From: CAYYJS01 sp964472315
Lineage (GTDB): Bacteria; Verrucomicrobiota; Kiritimatiellia; UBA8416
Reading direction: 5' to 3'
NCBI GenBank assembly: GCA_964472315.1
Contig: CAYYJS010000010.1
Coordinates: 1 to 64,000 of the forward strand
DNA: 64,000 bases
A program made the position numbers and the translations under genes. Under the pieces are notes generated by a model. It was not told the origin of the DNA. It searched no databases and was given only the letters and a program-made list of their open reading frames with translations. Of this stretch, positions 1 to 7,830 are shown in pieces (the first letter of the stretch is position 1; each line of letters begins with the position of its first letter).

Positions 1-67
1 CTCGTGCCCGCCGTGGAAAGCGTCGTGGATGTGCGCGTGGTGACACAGGTGCTGGTCCGACAGGTTG

Positions 68-1024
68 CTAGATGTTGACGGCGAGGCGCACCATGTAGAA
101 GTTGATGCCCCAGTTGATCTCGTCAATCCCGGCGTTGGACAGGTGACGCGCCCGGAAGCCGACGTCGAAACGTCCGTCGCGGCCGAAGAGCATGCCGATG
201 CCGATGTTCGATCCGAACAGCACATCGGACCCGAACAGCTTGTTTTCGATACGATCCTCGGTGAGGTAATGGACACCGAGTCCGAGATCGAGATACGGCG
301 TGGGGATGACCGTATCGTGGTGAATGGTACGCACGACGGCGGTGAGACCGGCTTCCTTCAACGTATCGACACGCGTCCAGCCGGGGTGACCGGACCAATA
401 CGCACCGAGGGCCTCGATATAGGGTGTCTGGTACCATTTGCCGCCGCCGCACCATTCCCAGCCGCTGTAGAGGTTGATGGCGGCGATGGCCGTGCGGGCG
501 TGGTTATCGCATTGTCCGGCCATGAATGCCACGCCGAGTCTGCGCGTCAGGAACCCGTTCGGCGCGTTGACTACGGCCGGCGCCGCATCGTCGACGGCAA
601 TGATCTCGCCCGGTACGGCGGCGGGTTCCTCCGCGGACTTGACGACGTCGGCGGCAGGCATCGGCTTGGTCTCCACGGCCGGCGGGACGGCGGTGGGTGC
701 CGGTGCCGGAGTGGCGGGTGCGGTGACAGCGGCGACTGGGACGGGTGCGGCGACCGGGACGGGTTCAGGTGCCGGTGTGGCGGGTGCGGTGACAGCGGCG
801 ACTGGGACGGGTGCGGTGACAGCGGCGGGTGCCGGCACGGGTGCCGTCGTGACGGGGGTCGGGGCAATAGCGGCTGGTGTCTCGTTTGTCGCGGCTTTGG
901 GCTGAACGATGGGTTTGGCTTCACCCGCTACGGCAGCTTTCGCGTCGTTGTCGGGCACGATCCCCGCAAGAGTCATCCCCGTTGCCATCGCCAAGACCGC
1001 CAGTGCCGTACCGATTACTTTCAT
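68..1024 (-). CDS. PagL-like outer-membrane protein (lipid A 3-O-deacylase family) with Pro/Ala-rich spacer
   Basis: 318 aa with an N-terminal signal peptide (hydrophobic residues about 5-20), a long Ala/Pro/Val spacer (about 45-125) and a C-terminal beta-barrel-like domain. The C-terminus carries RHLSNAGIDEINWG; His294 and Ser296 match the H-x-S of PagL-type lipid A deacylases (acyloxyacyl hydrolase family). The position expected for the third catalytic residue, Glu in Pseudomonas PagL, looks like Asn308 by spacing, so activity is uncertain; the fold assignment is safer than the reaction. Such enzymes remove the 3-O-acyl chain of lipid A in the outer membrane, which suits a window rich in LPS genes. 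The spacer is unusual for the family and is built on a 40-bp direct repeat. Start is the ATG before the signal peptide. Confidence 0.7.
   Translation of the reverse strand: MKVIGTALAVLAMATGMTLAGIVPDNDAKAAVAGEAKPIVQPKAATNETPAAIAPTPVTTAPVPAPAAVTAPVPVAAVTAPATPAPEPVPVAAPVPVAAVTAPATPAPAPTAVPPAVETKPMPAADVVKSAEEPAAVPGEIIAVDDAAPAVVNAPNGFLTRRLGVAFMAGQCDNHARTAIAAINLYSGWEWCGGGKWYQTPYIEALGAYWSGHPGWTRVDTLKEAGLTAVVRTIHHDTVIPTPYLDLGLGVHYLTEDRIENKLFGSDVLFGSNIGIGMLFGRDGRFDVGFRARHLSNAGIDEINWGINFYMVRLAVNI
711..816. repeat. Direct repeat inside the PagL-like spacer
   Basis: An identical 40-bp segment occurs at 711-750 and again at 777-816 (period 66 bp). It encodes the repeated Pro/Ala/Val motif of the spacer. 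It is in frame, so the spacer can expand or contract without breaking the gene. Confidence 0.85.
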
Positions 1025-1141
1025 GATGCCCCGTTTCTTCGTTTACGCCGAACCACAACACGGCGGATAACCCGTCCGCCCGCGAGCCTGCATGTGCGTC
1101 GCCAGGAACCGCACCGCGGTTCAAGACAAACGCGGGCGATA

Positions 1142-1885
1142 CTATCTGACCGGATTGCCCGCCGCAACCAAATCCCGCGACAGATCCGCATCGCTTTGTA
1201 CAAGGCAGCACCACACCGGGCGATTGCGCACTGCGTTGAAGAGGTCGATGACCTCCCGATTGGCCATGCGGACGCAGCCGTGAGAGGCGGGTTGGCCGAG
1301 GAGGTGTTCTTCGTTGGTGCCATGGATATAGATGCATCGGTCGAAGGAATCGATGCCCGGACCCTGGTTGACGCCGTGCTCCCGTCCGGCCAGACGGAAG
1401 ATGCGCGACACCACGAAGTCGGCGGCGGACGGACGGCGCCAGTCCGCCTCGGGAATGACCAGGTCCGTGACCTGCCGGTTCTTGAACACGCGACCGGCGG
1501 GTTCGCCGTCGCCGATGCGCCGGACGACCTCATGCAACCCGACCGGCGTCTTATTGGAGCCCTCGGCATGGCCGACGCCGAACTTGCTGGTGGAGACGGT
1601 AAACGTACACACGGTCGTGGCGCGGGCGATCATATCCATGCGCTGCGCATCGATGCGGACGAGCAGCAGGACGGCGTTCGACGGCATGCCGCCGCGGATG
1701 GCGTGGTCGAACGCAGTCTGCGCAAGTGCCCGTTGAGGGTCGACGGTCATCGGTACCCGATCGGCGATCCCATGGCCGACCGCGTTGGGCGCGCGTTGTT
1801 CCACGCAACCGACGGCGGCGACTGCCGCAAGCGCGACCGCCGCCAACCGCAGGCGCCCCGGCGCTTCTGAATCGGTCAGGACCAT
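1142..1885 (-). CDS. L,D-transpeptidase (YkuD) lipoprotein
   Basis: 247 aa. The N-terminus has a hydrophobic segment ending AAVAAVGC, a lipobox, so it is probably a lipoprotein. The C-terminal half has the YkuD signature: IYIHGT, then ASHGCVRM with catalytic Cys204 and His202. These enzymes form 3-3 cross-links in peptidoglycan or attach lipoproteins to it in the periplasm. It lies 117 bp upstream of the PagL-like gene on the same strand, so both may belong to one envelope-maintenance unit. The ATG start directly precedes the signal sequence. Confidence 0.88.
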   Translation of the reverse strand: MVLTDSEAPGRLRLAAVALAAVAAVGCVEQRAPNAVGHGIADRVPMTVDPQRALAQTAFDHAIRGGMPSNAVLLLVRIDAQRMDMIARATTVCTFTVSTSKFGVGHAEGSNKTPVGLHEVVRRIGDGEPAGRVFKNRQVTDLVIPEADWRRPSAADFVVSRIFRLAGREHGVNQGPGIDSFDRCIYIHGTNEEHLLGQPASHGCVRMANREVIDLFNAVRNRPVWCCLVQSDADLSRDLVAAGNPVR

Positions 1886-1951
1886 GGTGGGGACGCACGA
1901 TGCGCGACCGGTGCGCCGCTGTCAAGCCGACACGAACGATGTTCGGGCGGT

Positions 1952-2452
1952 TCACGTCAACGGGCGTAGTTGATCCGCGTCGATCACTTCGTCTACGATC
2001 CGGCTGGACTGACCGGCGAGCACCTTGAGCAGTTCGGTTCTCGCGATCGCGCGATCGATGTTCTTGGCGGTCAGCATGTCGAGCAGCGTCTCGAACTGTT
2101 GGCGCCGGCGGATGCCGTCGGCCGAGTTGTCGCGCCGCGTCTTGAAATCCGCCATCAAGGTCGTGCCGCAGGTGCAGTTCCGGAAGACCCCGACCCCGCC
2201 ATCGACCGCATCGGGATCGAGGGCGAACAGCCCGCTGGTCTCCTGCAACTTGATATTGCGGACAGGCACCGTTTCGCGGAGGAAATCGTCGGCGGAAGCG
2301 AAGGTGAGACCGCACTTCGGACACCGTTTCGGAAACGCGGTATCGACCAGCGTGCGGAGCCCCTGATAGAACGATCGCGTCCATTCGCCGTGCCTGCTCA
2401 GTTCGTTGCTTGCCATGGCTTCGCGCGTTTCCCTTCGTGGCCGCGTGTTCAT
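1952..2452 (-). CDS. Zinc-ribbon protein of unknown function
   Basis: 166 aa, soluble, no signal peptide. It has one likely metal site: CPKC at 44-47 and CTC at 93-95, within a domain containing GLTFASADDFL. The rest is charged and helical. An alternative start is Met13 (2416), which would remove an Arg-rich leader. I do not recognise a functional family beyond the Cys pattern. It is upstream of the L,D-transpeptidase with a 66-bp gap, so cotranscription is possible. Confidence 0.65.
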   Translation of the reverse strand: MNTRPRRETREAMASNELSRHGEWTRSFYQGLRTLVDTAFPKRCPKCGLTFASADDFLRETVPVRNIKLQETSGLFALDPDAVDGGVGVFRNCTCGTTLMADFKTRRDNSADGIRRRQQFETLLDMLTAKNIDRAIARTELLKVLAGQSSRIVDEVIDADQLRPLT

Positions 2453-2580
2453 CGGTCATCCCATATCCGGCAGTTCAACTGCGCCGAGGTTGGCCAAATG
2501 TTCCGTAATACGTTAAACAACAGTTGGTTATAAATATTGTCGCGCAACTCGTTGCCCGCACCCAGTGAGTGCAGATTAAG

Positions 2581-2656
2581 GCGAACGATTAGGGCGAACG
2601 ACTAGGGGAGAATCTCGTTGTTTCCCTAATCTTTCGCCCTATTCATTCGCCCTAAT
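2581..2656. repeat. Imperfect inverted repeat (intergenic hairpin)
   Basis: The 11-base arm attagggcgaa at 2588-2598 is matched by its exact reverse complement at 2646-2656, and the flanking sequence is partly palindromic too (repeated gggcgaac units). It lies beyond the 3' end of the subtilase gene. It could serve as a transcription barrier or be a copy of a dispersed intergenic palindrome. Confidence 0.7.
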
Positions 2657-2778
2657 CTCTCCAAACAGGTAATCCAACTGCTGCGAGAGTAGCGATTCGC
2701 CAAGCGGCTGTACAGAGCGAGTTGCAGCCGATGAAAGAACGAGAAGATAACTGAGCCTGGAAACGGCAGCCGATTTAC

Positions 2779-2803
2779 CACGAAGGTCACGAAGAGCACG
2801 AAG
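2779..2803. repeat. Tandem 9-bp intergenic repeat (cacgaagNN)
   Basis: Three adjacent units beginning cacgaag at 2779, 2788 and 2797. Similar arrays are, from memory, common in intergenic DNA of Verrucomicrobia, Planctomycetes and relatives, where they are often mis-annotated as short ORFs. No coding function is proposed. Confidence 0.7.
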
Positions 2804-2823
2804 TGATGGGAAAAACAGAGGGA

Positions 2824-4965
2824 CTATTCGGTGACCGTGACGCGGAAGTACGACGAGGCGTCTGAGGTCAGCGGCGCATCGCAGGTGGTAGTCGGGGCGC
2901 CGGGGATAAGGGCGGAGACCGGCGTGTATGGCCCATGGGGTTGCGATGCGCGTTCGACGCGATAGGATACGCCGACCGTGCCCTCCCAGCGGAGGCGCGC
3001 TGTTGTCGCCTGCTTCTCGACGTCCGTCACGCGCAGCGCATCGGACGCATCGTGCGGGGCTGTACCGGTCAGGAACTCGTGGCGGTCGCTCTGGAGATCG
3101 TGGTCGAAGTCTCCCGCCGCATGGAGCGCGGCGAGGTCGGGTGCGAAGGCCAGTTCCCACCAGTCGGGCAAGGTGTCGCGGTCGGTGTCCAGCGCCTGCG
3201 CGAGGTTGAGACGGCCATGGCTTGTGACGCGGCCCGCGAATGCGGTGACGGGATCGACGCTGTCGAGGATGCGCCGGACACGCGTGGTGACGGTGTCCGA
3301 CGGGAACGCCGCGGCCATCAGGGCCACGGCGCCGCTGACATGGGGTGTGGCCATGGACGTGCCGTCGCTGAACGCATAGGGCGCTCCGTCGCTCACGGCA
3401 TTGACGAGGGTCGTCATGCCCATGCCGGCGGAGATGCTCACGAGCACCTGGCCGTCGTTCTGGGAGACGAAGATCACCGGCGGCCATGGGCCGGGGGTCA
3501 CCAGGGAGCCATGCACGAGACCGGGTTCGTAGTTGTAGATGACGACGCCGATGGCGCCGGCGGCCATCGCATGGGTGGCCTTCTCCGCGAACGTCAGCGG
3601 CGTGGCGGCGGGGCCGCGCTGGATGAGGGCGATCTTGCCGGCCACCGAGGATGGAAAGCCGCCGACGTCGCCATAGCCGCAGTTGACGAGGCGCGCCGCG
3701 AGTCCGGCGGCGATGCCGGAGAACGCCATGCCTTGGGCGGCGATGACCGTGGCGCCGGACGTGATGCGCGCTTCGGTGGCCAGGTGTCGCGGCAGTGTGG
3801 AGTAGATGGATGTTCCGGGAGCGGCGATATCGACAGACTCGGCTCCGTAGTTGGCAAACGCGGCAAGCCGGTCGGACGGATCGGACGCCGTGACGCTGAC
3901 CATGCCATCGATGTCGTAGCTGGCGGGATAGACTGGCAGGACATCGTTGTTGTCGCCGATCTGGTCGCCGCCCCCGTTGCCGGCGGCGGCGCAGATGACG
4001 ATGCCGGCACTTGCGGCCGAACGGAAAGCGGCGGCTTCCGGTTCGCTGTAGCTGCCGTCATCGCCGAATGAGCAGTTGAGTGCCACGATATTGACGCCGC
4101 GCAGCTTCATGGTGACGGCGTATCCGACGGCGGCGATGATATCCGCTGTGCGGAAAACGCCGTTCGAGTAGGCGGCTTTCAAGGTCATGACGCGTGCGCG
4201 TTCGCAGACGCCCGCGCCGCCCAGCGTATTGTTCATGGTGGCGGCGATGATGCCGGCGACGGCCGTTCCGTGGCCGTTCTCATGGATATCGAGCGGGAAC
4301 GCGTCGGGTGGGGCGCCCGCTCCGTCTCCGGCGAAGTCGTAGCCATAGACATCGTCGACACGGCCGTTGCCGTCGTCGTCGCGCGCATTGCCCGGCACTT
4401 CGCCTGCGTTGATCCACAGGCAGTCGACCAGGTCGGGGTGCCCGTAATCGATGCCGGTGTCGATGACGGCGACGACGATGTCGCCACCGGGTGAGGGCCG
4501 CTGGAGGCGGAGGGCTTCCGGGAAGTCGATATCGGCATCGGCACGTCCCGTGACGCCTTCCACGGTCTGGCCCGTGTTGTGGAGTCCCCACTGCATGGTG
4601 AAACCGGGGTCCGCGGGGGTGGCGAGCGCGTGGCGAAAGAAGTTGGGGGACACGGCCAGGATGCCGTCCTGATGCCGCAGGTCATCCACGAGTGCGGCCG
4701 TTGACCGATCGGTCGAGCGGATGACCGCGCAACTGCGCGGCCGGCCGTCCACGAGTAGCGTCATGCGATGAACGGGCGCCTCGTGCGGCGCCGATTCGGA
4801 GGCGATGCGGGCGAGGGGACGGTCATCGGCATACAGAACGATGGCCTCGCCGGGCACGTACGCGGGCGCGGCGCGCAGGGTTGCGACACAGGCGGCGAGG
4901 AGGATGCCGCACGCTGTGGCGGTGTGCCGGAGAGGCGGGTTCTTATGGGTGCTGTCTGCAATCAT
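2824..4965 (-). CDS. Secreted subtilisin-like serine protease (S8) with PA insert
   Basis: 713 aa from the ATG at 4965, chosen because a clear signal peptide follows it (GILLAACVATLRAAPA); an upstream in-frame ATG at 5097 would add 44 residues without a signal. The catalytic triad is visible: Asp169 (AVIDTGIDYGHPDL), His232 (ENGHGTAVAG), Ser537 (SDGTSMATPHVSG), with oxyanion Asn330 (AAAGNGGG). A protease-associated domain is inserted between His and Ser (about 410-520). The C-terminus has a calcium-binding-like DTDRDTLPDWWEL segment followed by a small beta-rich domain, a tail style I associate with PVC-group exported proteins. It is likely exported and may use the type II system in this window. 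Substrate unknown. Confidence 0.92.
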   Translation of the reverse strand: MIADSTHKNPPLRHTATACGILLAACVATLRAAPAYVPGEAIVLYADDRPLARIASESAPHEAPVHRMTLLVDGRPRSCAVIRSTDRSTAALVDDLRHQDGILAVSPNFFRHALATPADPGFTMQWGLHNTGQTVEGVTGRADADIDFPEALRLQRPSPGGDIVVAVIDTGIDYGHPDLVDCLWINAGEVPGNARDDDGNGRVDDVYGYDFAGDGAGAPPDAFPLDIHENGHGTAVAGIIAATMNNTLGGAGVCERARVMTLKAAYSNGVFRTADIIAAVGYAVTMKLRGVNIVALNCSFGDDGSYSEPEAAAFRSAASAGIVICAAAGNGGGDQIGDNNDVLPVYPASYDIDGMVSVTASDPSDRLAAFANYGAESVDIAAPGTSIYSTLPRHLATEARITSGATVIAAQGMAFSGIAAGLAARLVNCGYGDVGGFPSSVAGKIALIQRGPAATPLTFAEKATHAMAAGAIGVVIYNYEPGLVHGSLVTPGPWPPVIFVSQNDGQVLVSISAGMGMTTLVNAVSDGAPYAFSDGTSMATPHVSGAVALMAAAFPSDTVTTRVRRILDSVDPVTAFAGRVTSHGRLNLAQALDTDRDTLPDWWELAFAPDLAALHAAGDFDHDLQSDRHEFLTGTAPHDASDALRVTDVEKQATTARLRWEGTVGVSYRVERASQPHGPYTPVSALIPGAPTTTCDAPLTSDASSYFRVTVTE

Positions 4966-5115
4966 GGGTGCCGGCTTGATCCCGTGGCGATTCGTCGTAA
5001 TCGGAGTTGGCCCGGCGCGAACGGGACCGTTGAAACACCCTTGAATGATCGCATTTTCGTCCGCCGCGGTCAAGGGAGCGGCGGATGGGACCAGCAATGC
5101 CCAACGAGAAGTTGG

Positions 5116-5144
5116 TCATTGGATCATTGGTCATTGGTCATTGG
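5116..5144. repeat. Tandem 7-bp repeat (tcattgg)
   Basis: Four copies of tcattgg at 5116, 5124, 5131 and 5138; the last three are contiguous. It sits in the divergent space between the subtilase and the TIGR03790-type gene. No function is evident. Confidence 0.85.
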
Positions 5145-5237
5145 TGTTCGGCGTTCCTTGATCGCTGTTGGATGTTGCGACGCGGAAGTGCCGTGGGGTA
5201 AAAGCATTGGCCGCGGGGATGGAGTCGGGTACAGTGC

Positions 5238-6632
5238 ATGGCCGTGATGACACAACCGTATCGAGCATGGATGGGTATGGCCTTGGCGCTTGCGCTGCCG
5301 ATGTCGGCATGGAGCCTTGGGCCGCACGAACTGGCGGTCGTGTACAACAGGGACTCCGAAGCCTCGCAACGGATCGCGGAGACCTACCTGGCGGTTCGCG
5401 GCGTGCCGCGTGTCAATCTGGTTGGTGTGCATGTGCCGGGCCGGGCCGGGCATGTGCCGTTCGAGATGAGTCCCGAGGACTTCACGAGCCGTATCTGGGG
5501 CCCGGTCATGGAGACGCTTGCGCGCCGTGGTGTGCGGGATCGGATCCTCGCATGGGCGTACGCGACGGACATCCCGCTGCGCGTGACGGCGACTCCGCCC
5601 ATTTCGATTCTCGGACTGACCTTCCTGCGGAACCGCTTGCCGGCGGCGGAGGATGTGAAGGACGGCACGTATGCGTCGCCGCTGTTCGCGGGCGAGGGGT
5701 TGATGGGCCGTCCCGGTTTCGCGCCGCAGACGTTCGACGTCTTTCGTGAGTGGTTGCGTGACGAGATGCCGCTGCCGGCGATGGCGCTGGGGGTGTCCGG
5801 CGCGCACGGCAACAGCGAATCCGATATCCTGGCGTGCCTGCGACGAGGGGTTGCCTCGGATGCGACGCATCCGGATGCGCAGGTGATCTTCGTGGAGTCG
5901 GACGATGTGCGGTCGACCTGTCGCGCGTGGCAATATCCGTCCGCCGTCAACGCCCTGCGCGGGCTGGGGCTGCGGGCGAGGACGACGCGGACATACCCCG
6001 CGGGGGAACGCGACATCCTGGGTGTCATGATGGGCGCGGCCACGGTGGACGCGCGGCGCGTGGGAACCTTCGTGCCGGGCGCGATGGCCGAGCATCTGAC
6101 GAGCTTCGCCGGCGACTTTTCGCACGGGTATCAGACGAAGCTGACGGCCTGGATCGCCGCCGGCGCGACCGCTTCCGCGGGCGCGGTCGTCGAGCCGTAC
6201 TCGATCGCCGCGAAGTTTCCCATCGCGCGGTTCTATGCGTTCTACGCGTCCGGATGCACAATGATCGAGAGTTTCTACCAGTCGGTGAGGTGTCCGCTGC
6301 AGCTTGCGATGGTCGGCGATCCGCTGGCCTGTCCCTGGCAACCGCGCTACGGGATGATGGTGAAGGGCGTGCCCGAGGGAGCGGTGCGGGCGGCGTTCTC
6401 GGTCGAGGCCGAGCCGATTCCGATGGACCATGCCGTCGCGACGCATTTCGCGCGGTACGAGGTTTTCGTGGATGGTCGTTCGGTGGCGAATGCGCTACCC
6501 GCCCGGATCGACCCTGTCGGACTGGGCGACGGCGTGCACGAACTGCGGGTCGTGGCCTTTCGTACGGGACTCGTGCGTTCGCAGATTCACGGCGTCAAGG
6601 CGTTTACCGTAGCGATGGGAGAGGCGCGATGA
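5238..6632 (+). CDS. TIGR03790-type secreted protein of unknown function
   Basis: 464 aa with an N-terminal hydrophobic export signal (about 11-26). After it comes LAVVYNRDSEASQRIAETYL, then VRGVPRVN, and near residues 300-365 a block with GAVVEPYSI and LAMVGDPLACPW. This combination (YN start, RGIP-like motif, GEPY and GDPL near the end) matches the family I know as TIGR03790, found in Verrucomicrobia, Planctomycetes and relatives, function unknown. An alternative start is the ATG at 5247. The stop overlaps the gmhB start (ATGA), implying translational coupling to an LPS heptose enzyme; whether this is functional is unknown. Confidence 0.75.
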   Translation: MAVMTQPYRAWMGMALALALPMSAWSLGPHELAVVYNRDSEASQRIAETYLAVRGVPRVNLVGVHVPGRAGHVPFEMSPEDFTSRIWGPVMETLARRGVRDRILAWAYATDIPLRVTATPPISILGLTFLRNRLPAAEDVKDGTYASPLFAGEGLMGRPGFAPQTFDVFREWLRDEMPLPAMALGVSGAHGNSESDILACLRRGVASDATHPDAQVIFVESDDVRSTCRAWQYPSAVNALRGLGLRARTTRTYPAGERDILGVMMGAATVDARRVGTFVPGAMAEHLTSFAGDFSHGYQTKLTAWIAAGATASAGAVVEPYSIAAKFPIARFYAFYASGCTMIESFYQSVRCPLQLAMVGDPLACPWQPRYGMMVKGVPEGAVRAAFSVEAEPIPMDHAVATHFARYEVFVDGRSVANALPARIDPVGLGDGVHELRVVAFRTGLVRSQIHGVKAFTVAMGEAR

Positions 6633-7156
6633 GCATGCGGCGGCCCTGTGTATTCTTCGACCGCGATGGCATTGTCAACGCGTCGCCGGGGCCGGGGTAC
6701 GTCGAGCGCTGGTCGGATTTCCGGTTGCTGCCGGCGTTTGTGCGGGCCGCGCGGACGGCCCTGGCGCACGGGTTCGTGTGTGTGGTGGTGACCAATCAGC
6801 GCGGCATCGCGCTCGGCGTCATGTCCGCCGCGGCGGTTGACGATATCCATGCCAATCTCGCGACGGCGCTGCACGCGGCGGGTGTCGCCCTCCTTGGCGT
6901 CTACACCTGTCCGCACGAGCGGGACACCTGCGACTGCCGTAAGCCGCAGCCGGGACTCCTGTTGCGGGCAGCCCGCGAGCACAACCTCGATCTCGCGCGA
7001 TCGTGGATGGTGGGTGACAAGCCGTCCGATGTCGAAGCCGGACGACGGGCCGGATGCCGGACCGTTCTGGTCAACGACACGTTGCCTCCCGGCGATGCCG
7101 ACTACCGTATCGACGACATGGATGCCTTGCCGGAGTTGCTGGAACGGGTTCTGTGA
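6629..7156 (+). CDS. gmhB: D-glycero-D-manno-heptose 1,7-bisphosphate 7-phosphatase
   Basis: 175 aa HAD-superfamily histidinol-phosphatase type. The nucleophile motif FFDRDGIVN (Asp11, Asp13) starts the protein, VVVTNQRGI is motif II, CPHERDTCDCRKP is the zinc loop typical of GmhB, and MVGDKPSDVEAG carries the metal-binding Asp of the last motif. It removes the 7-phosphate in ADP-heptose synthesis for the LPS inner core. The heptose kinase domain acting before it is encoded at 12064. The ATG overlaps the preceding stop, so it is probably translated from the same message. Confidence 0.88.
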   Translation: MSMRRPCVFFDRDGIVNASPGPGYVERWSDFRLLPAFVRAARTALAHGFVCVVVTNQRGIALGVMSAAAVDDIHANLATALHAAGVALLGVYTCPHERDTCDCRKPQPGLLLRAAREHNLDLARSWMVGDKPSDVEAGRRAGCRTVLVNDTLPPGDADYRIDDMDALPELLERVL

Positions 7157-7172
7157 CCATCGGGGGGCGGGA

Positions 7173-7679
7173 CTACGACTCGTCGGAGGGGTCGGCCTTG
7201 CCGGCGGCGCGGCGTTCGCGGAAGAAGGCTTGGATCAGGTCGCGGCATTCGGTTTCGAGAATGCCGGGGACCACCGTGCAGCGGTGGATCAGGGCGGGAT
7301 GGCTGACGATGGGGAAGACCGAAACCGCGCCGCCGCGCCGCGGATCGGGGACGCCGAAGACCAGAGTGGGGATGCGGGCGAGGACGATGGCGCCGGCGCA
7401 CATGGCGCAGGGCTCCTTCGTGACATACAGCGTGGTGTTTGTCAGACGCCAGTCGCCAAGGGTGGAGGCGGCCTGCGTGATGGCGATCATTTCGGCGTGC
7501 GCGGTGGGGTCGTTGAGTTGCTCGACCTGGTTGTGGGCCTTGCCGACGATCCGGCCGGCGGAGGTCATCGGTTCGCCCTCCCAGGTCACGATGACGCAGC
7601 CGGCGGGCACCTCGCCGATAGCGTAGGCGCGTTCCGCCTGACGGAGGGCCTGACGCATGTAGTGCTCGTGGACGTGCAT
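7173..7679 (-). CDS. tadA: tRNA-specific adenosine-34 deaminase
   Basis: 168 aa cytidine/deoxycytidylate deaminase fold. The zinc-binding catalytic motifs HAEM and PCAMCAGAI are intact, and the N-terminus MRQALRQAERA is typical of TadA. It converts A34 to inosine in the tRNA-Arg anticodon, allowing wobble reading. It converges on gmhB with a 16-bp gap and is divergent from dnaX. An alternative start is Met8 (7658). Confidence 0.92.
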   Translation of the reverse strand: MHVHEHYMRQALRQAERAYAIGEVPAGCVIVTWEGEPMTSAGRIVGKAHNQVEQLNDPTAHAEMIAITQAASTLGDWRLTNTTLYVTKEPCAMCAGAIVLARIPTLVFGVPDPRRGGAVSVFPIVSHPALIHRCTVVPGILETECRDLIQAFFRERRAAGKADPSDES

Positions 7680-7754
7680 GGCGGGGGCAGACTCTGCGGG
7701 AAGCGTATGTGCTTGTCAAACAGAACGTCCGCAAGGTAGGTTCAGGCCATGAAG

Positions 7755-7772
7755 GTGTCCGCGCGCGGACAC
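7755..7772. promoter_or_regulatory. Perfect 18-bp palindrome upstream of dnaX
   Basis: GTGTCCGCG followed directly by CGCGGACAC, a perfect two-fold palindrome with no spacer, in the tadA-dnaX divergent gap. It could be an operator for a dimeric regulator or form a hairpin in the dnaX leader. The symmetry is seen directly; the role is inferred. Confidence 0.5.
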
Positions 7773-7830
7773 GGTGAATGACGGCAGGGACGGGCCCCGC
7801 GGGGTCGGTTCGTTTCGATCGGAAGATGGT

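Larger units (their letters stand above)
2453..2823. other. Intergenic stretch with repeats, no gene seen
   Basis: 370 bases between the zinc-ribbon gene and the end of the subtilase gene. AT-richer sequence at about 2495-2535 could hold the promoter of the minus-strand genes to the left. The remainder contains an inverted repeat (2581-2656) and a 9-bp tandem repeat (2779-2803). Open frames here are short and repeat-derived. Confidence 0.6.

Noticed and set aside
1..67. End of a gene at the left edge (plus frame ending at 78, or a His-rich minus frame)
   Set aside because: Only about 22-25 codons; neither frame shows a recognisable C-terminus and the plus frame runs into the PagL-like gene.
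7690..7800. Possible SRP (4.5S) RNA gene between tadA and dnaX, suggested by tcaggccatgaagg
   Set aside because: The AGCAGC side of the conserved apical loop is missing and no long stem closes around it.
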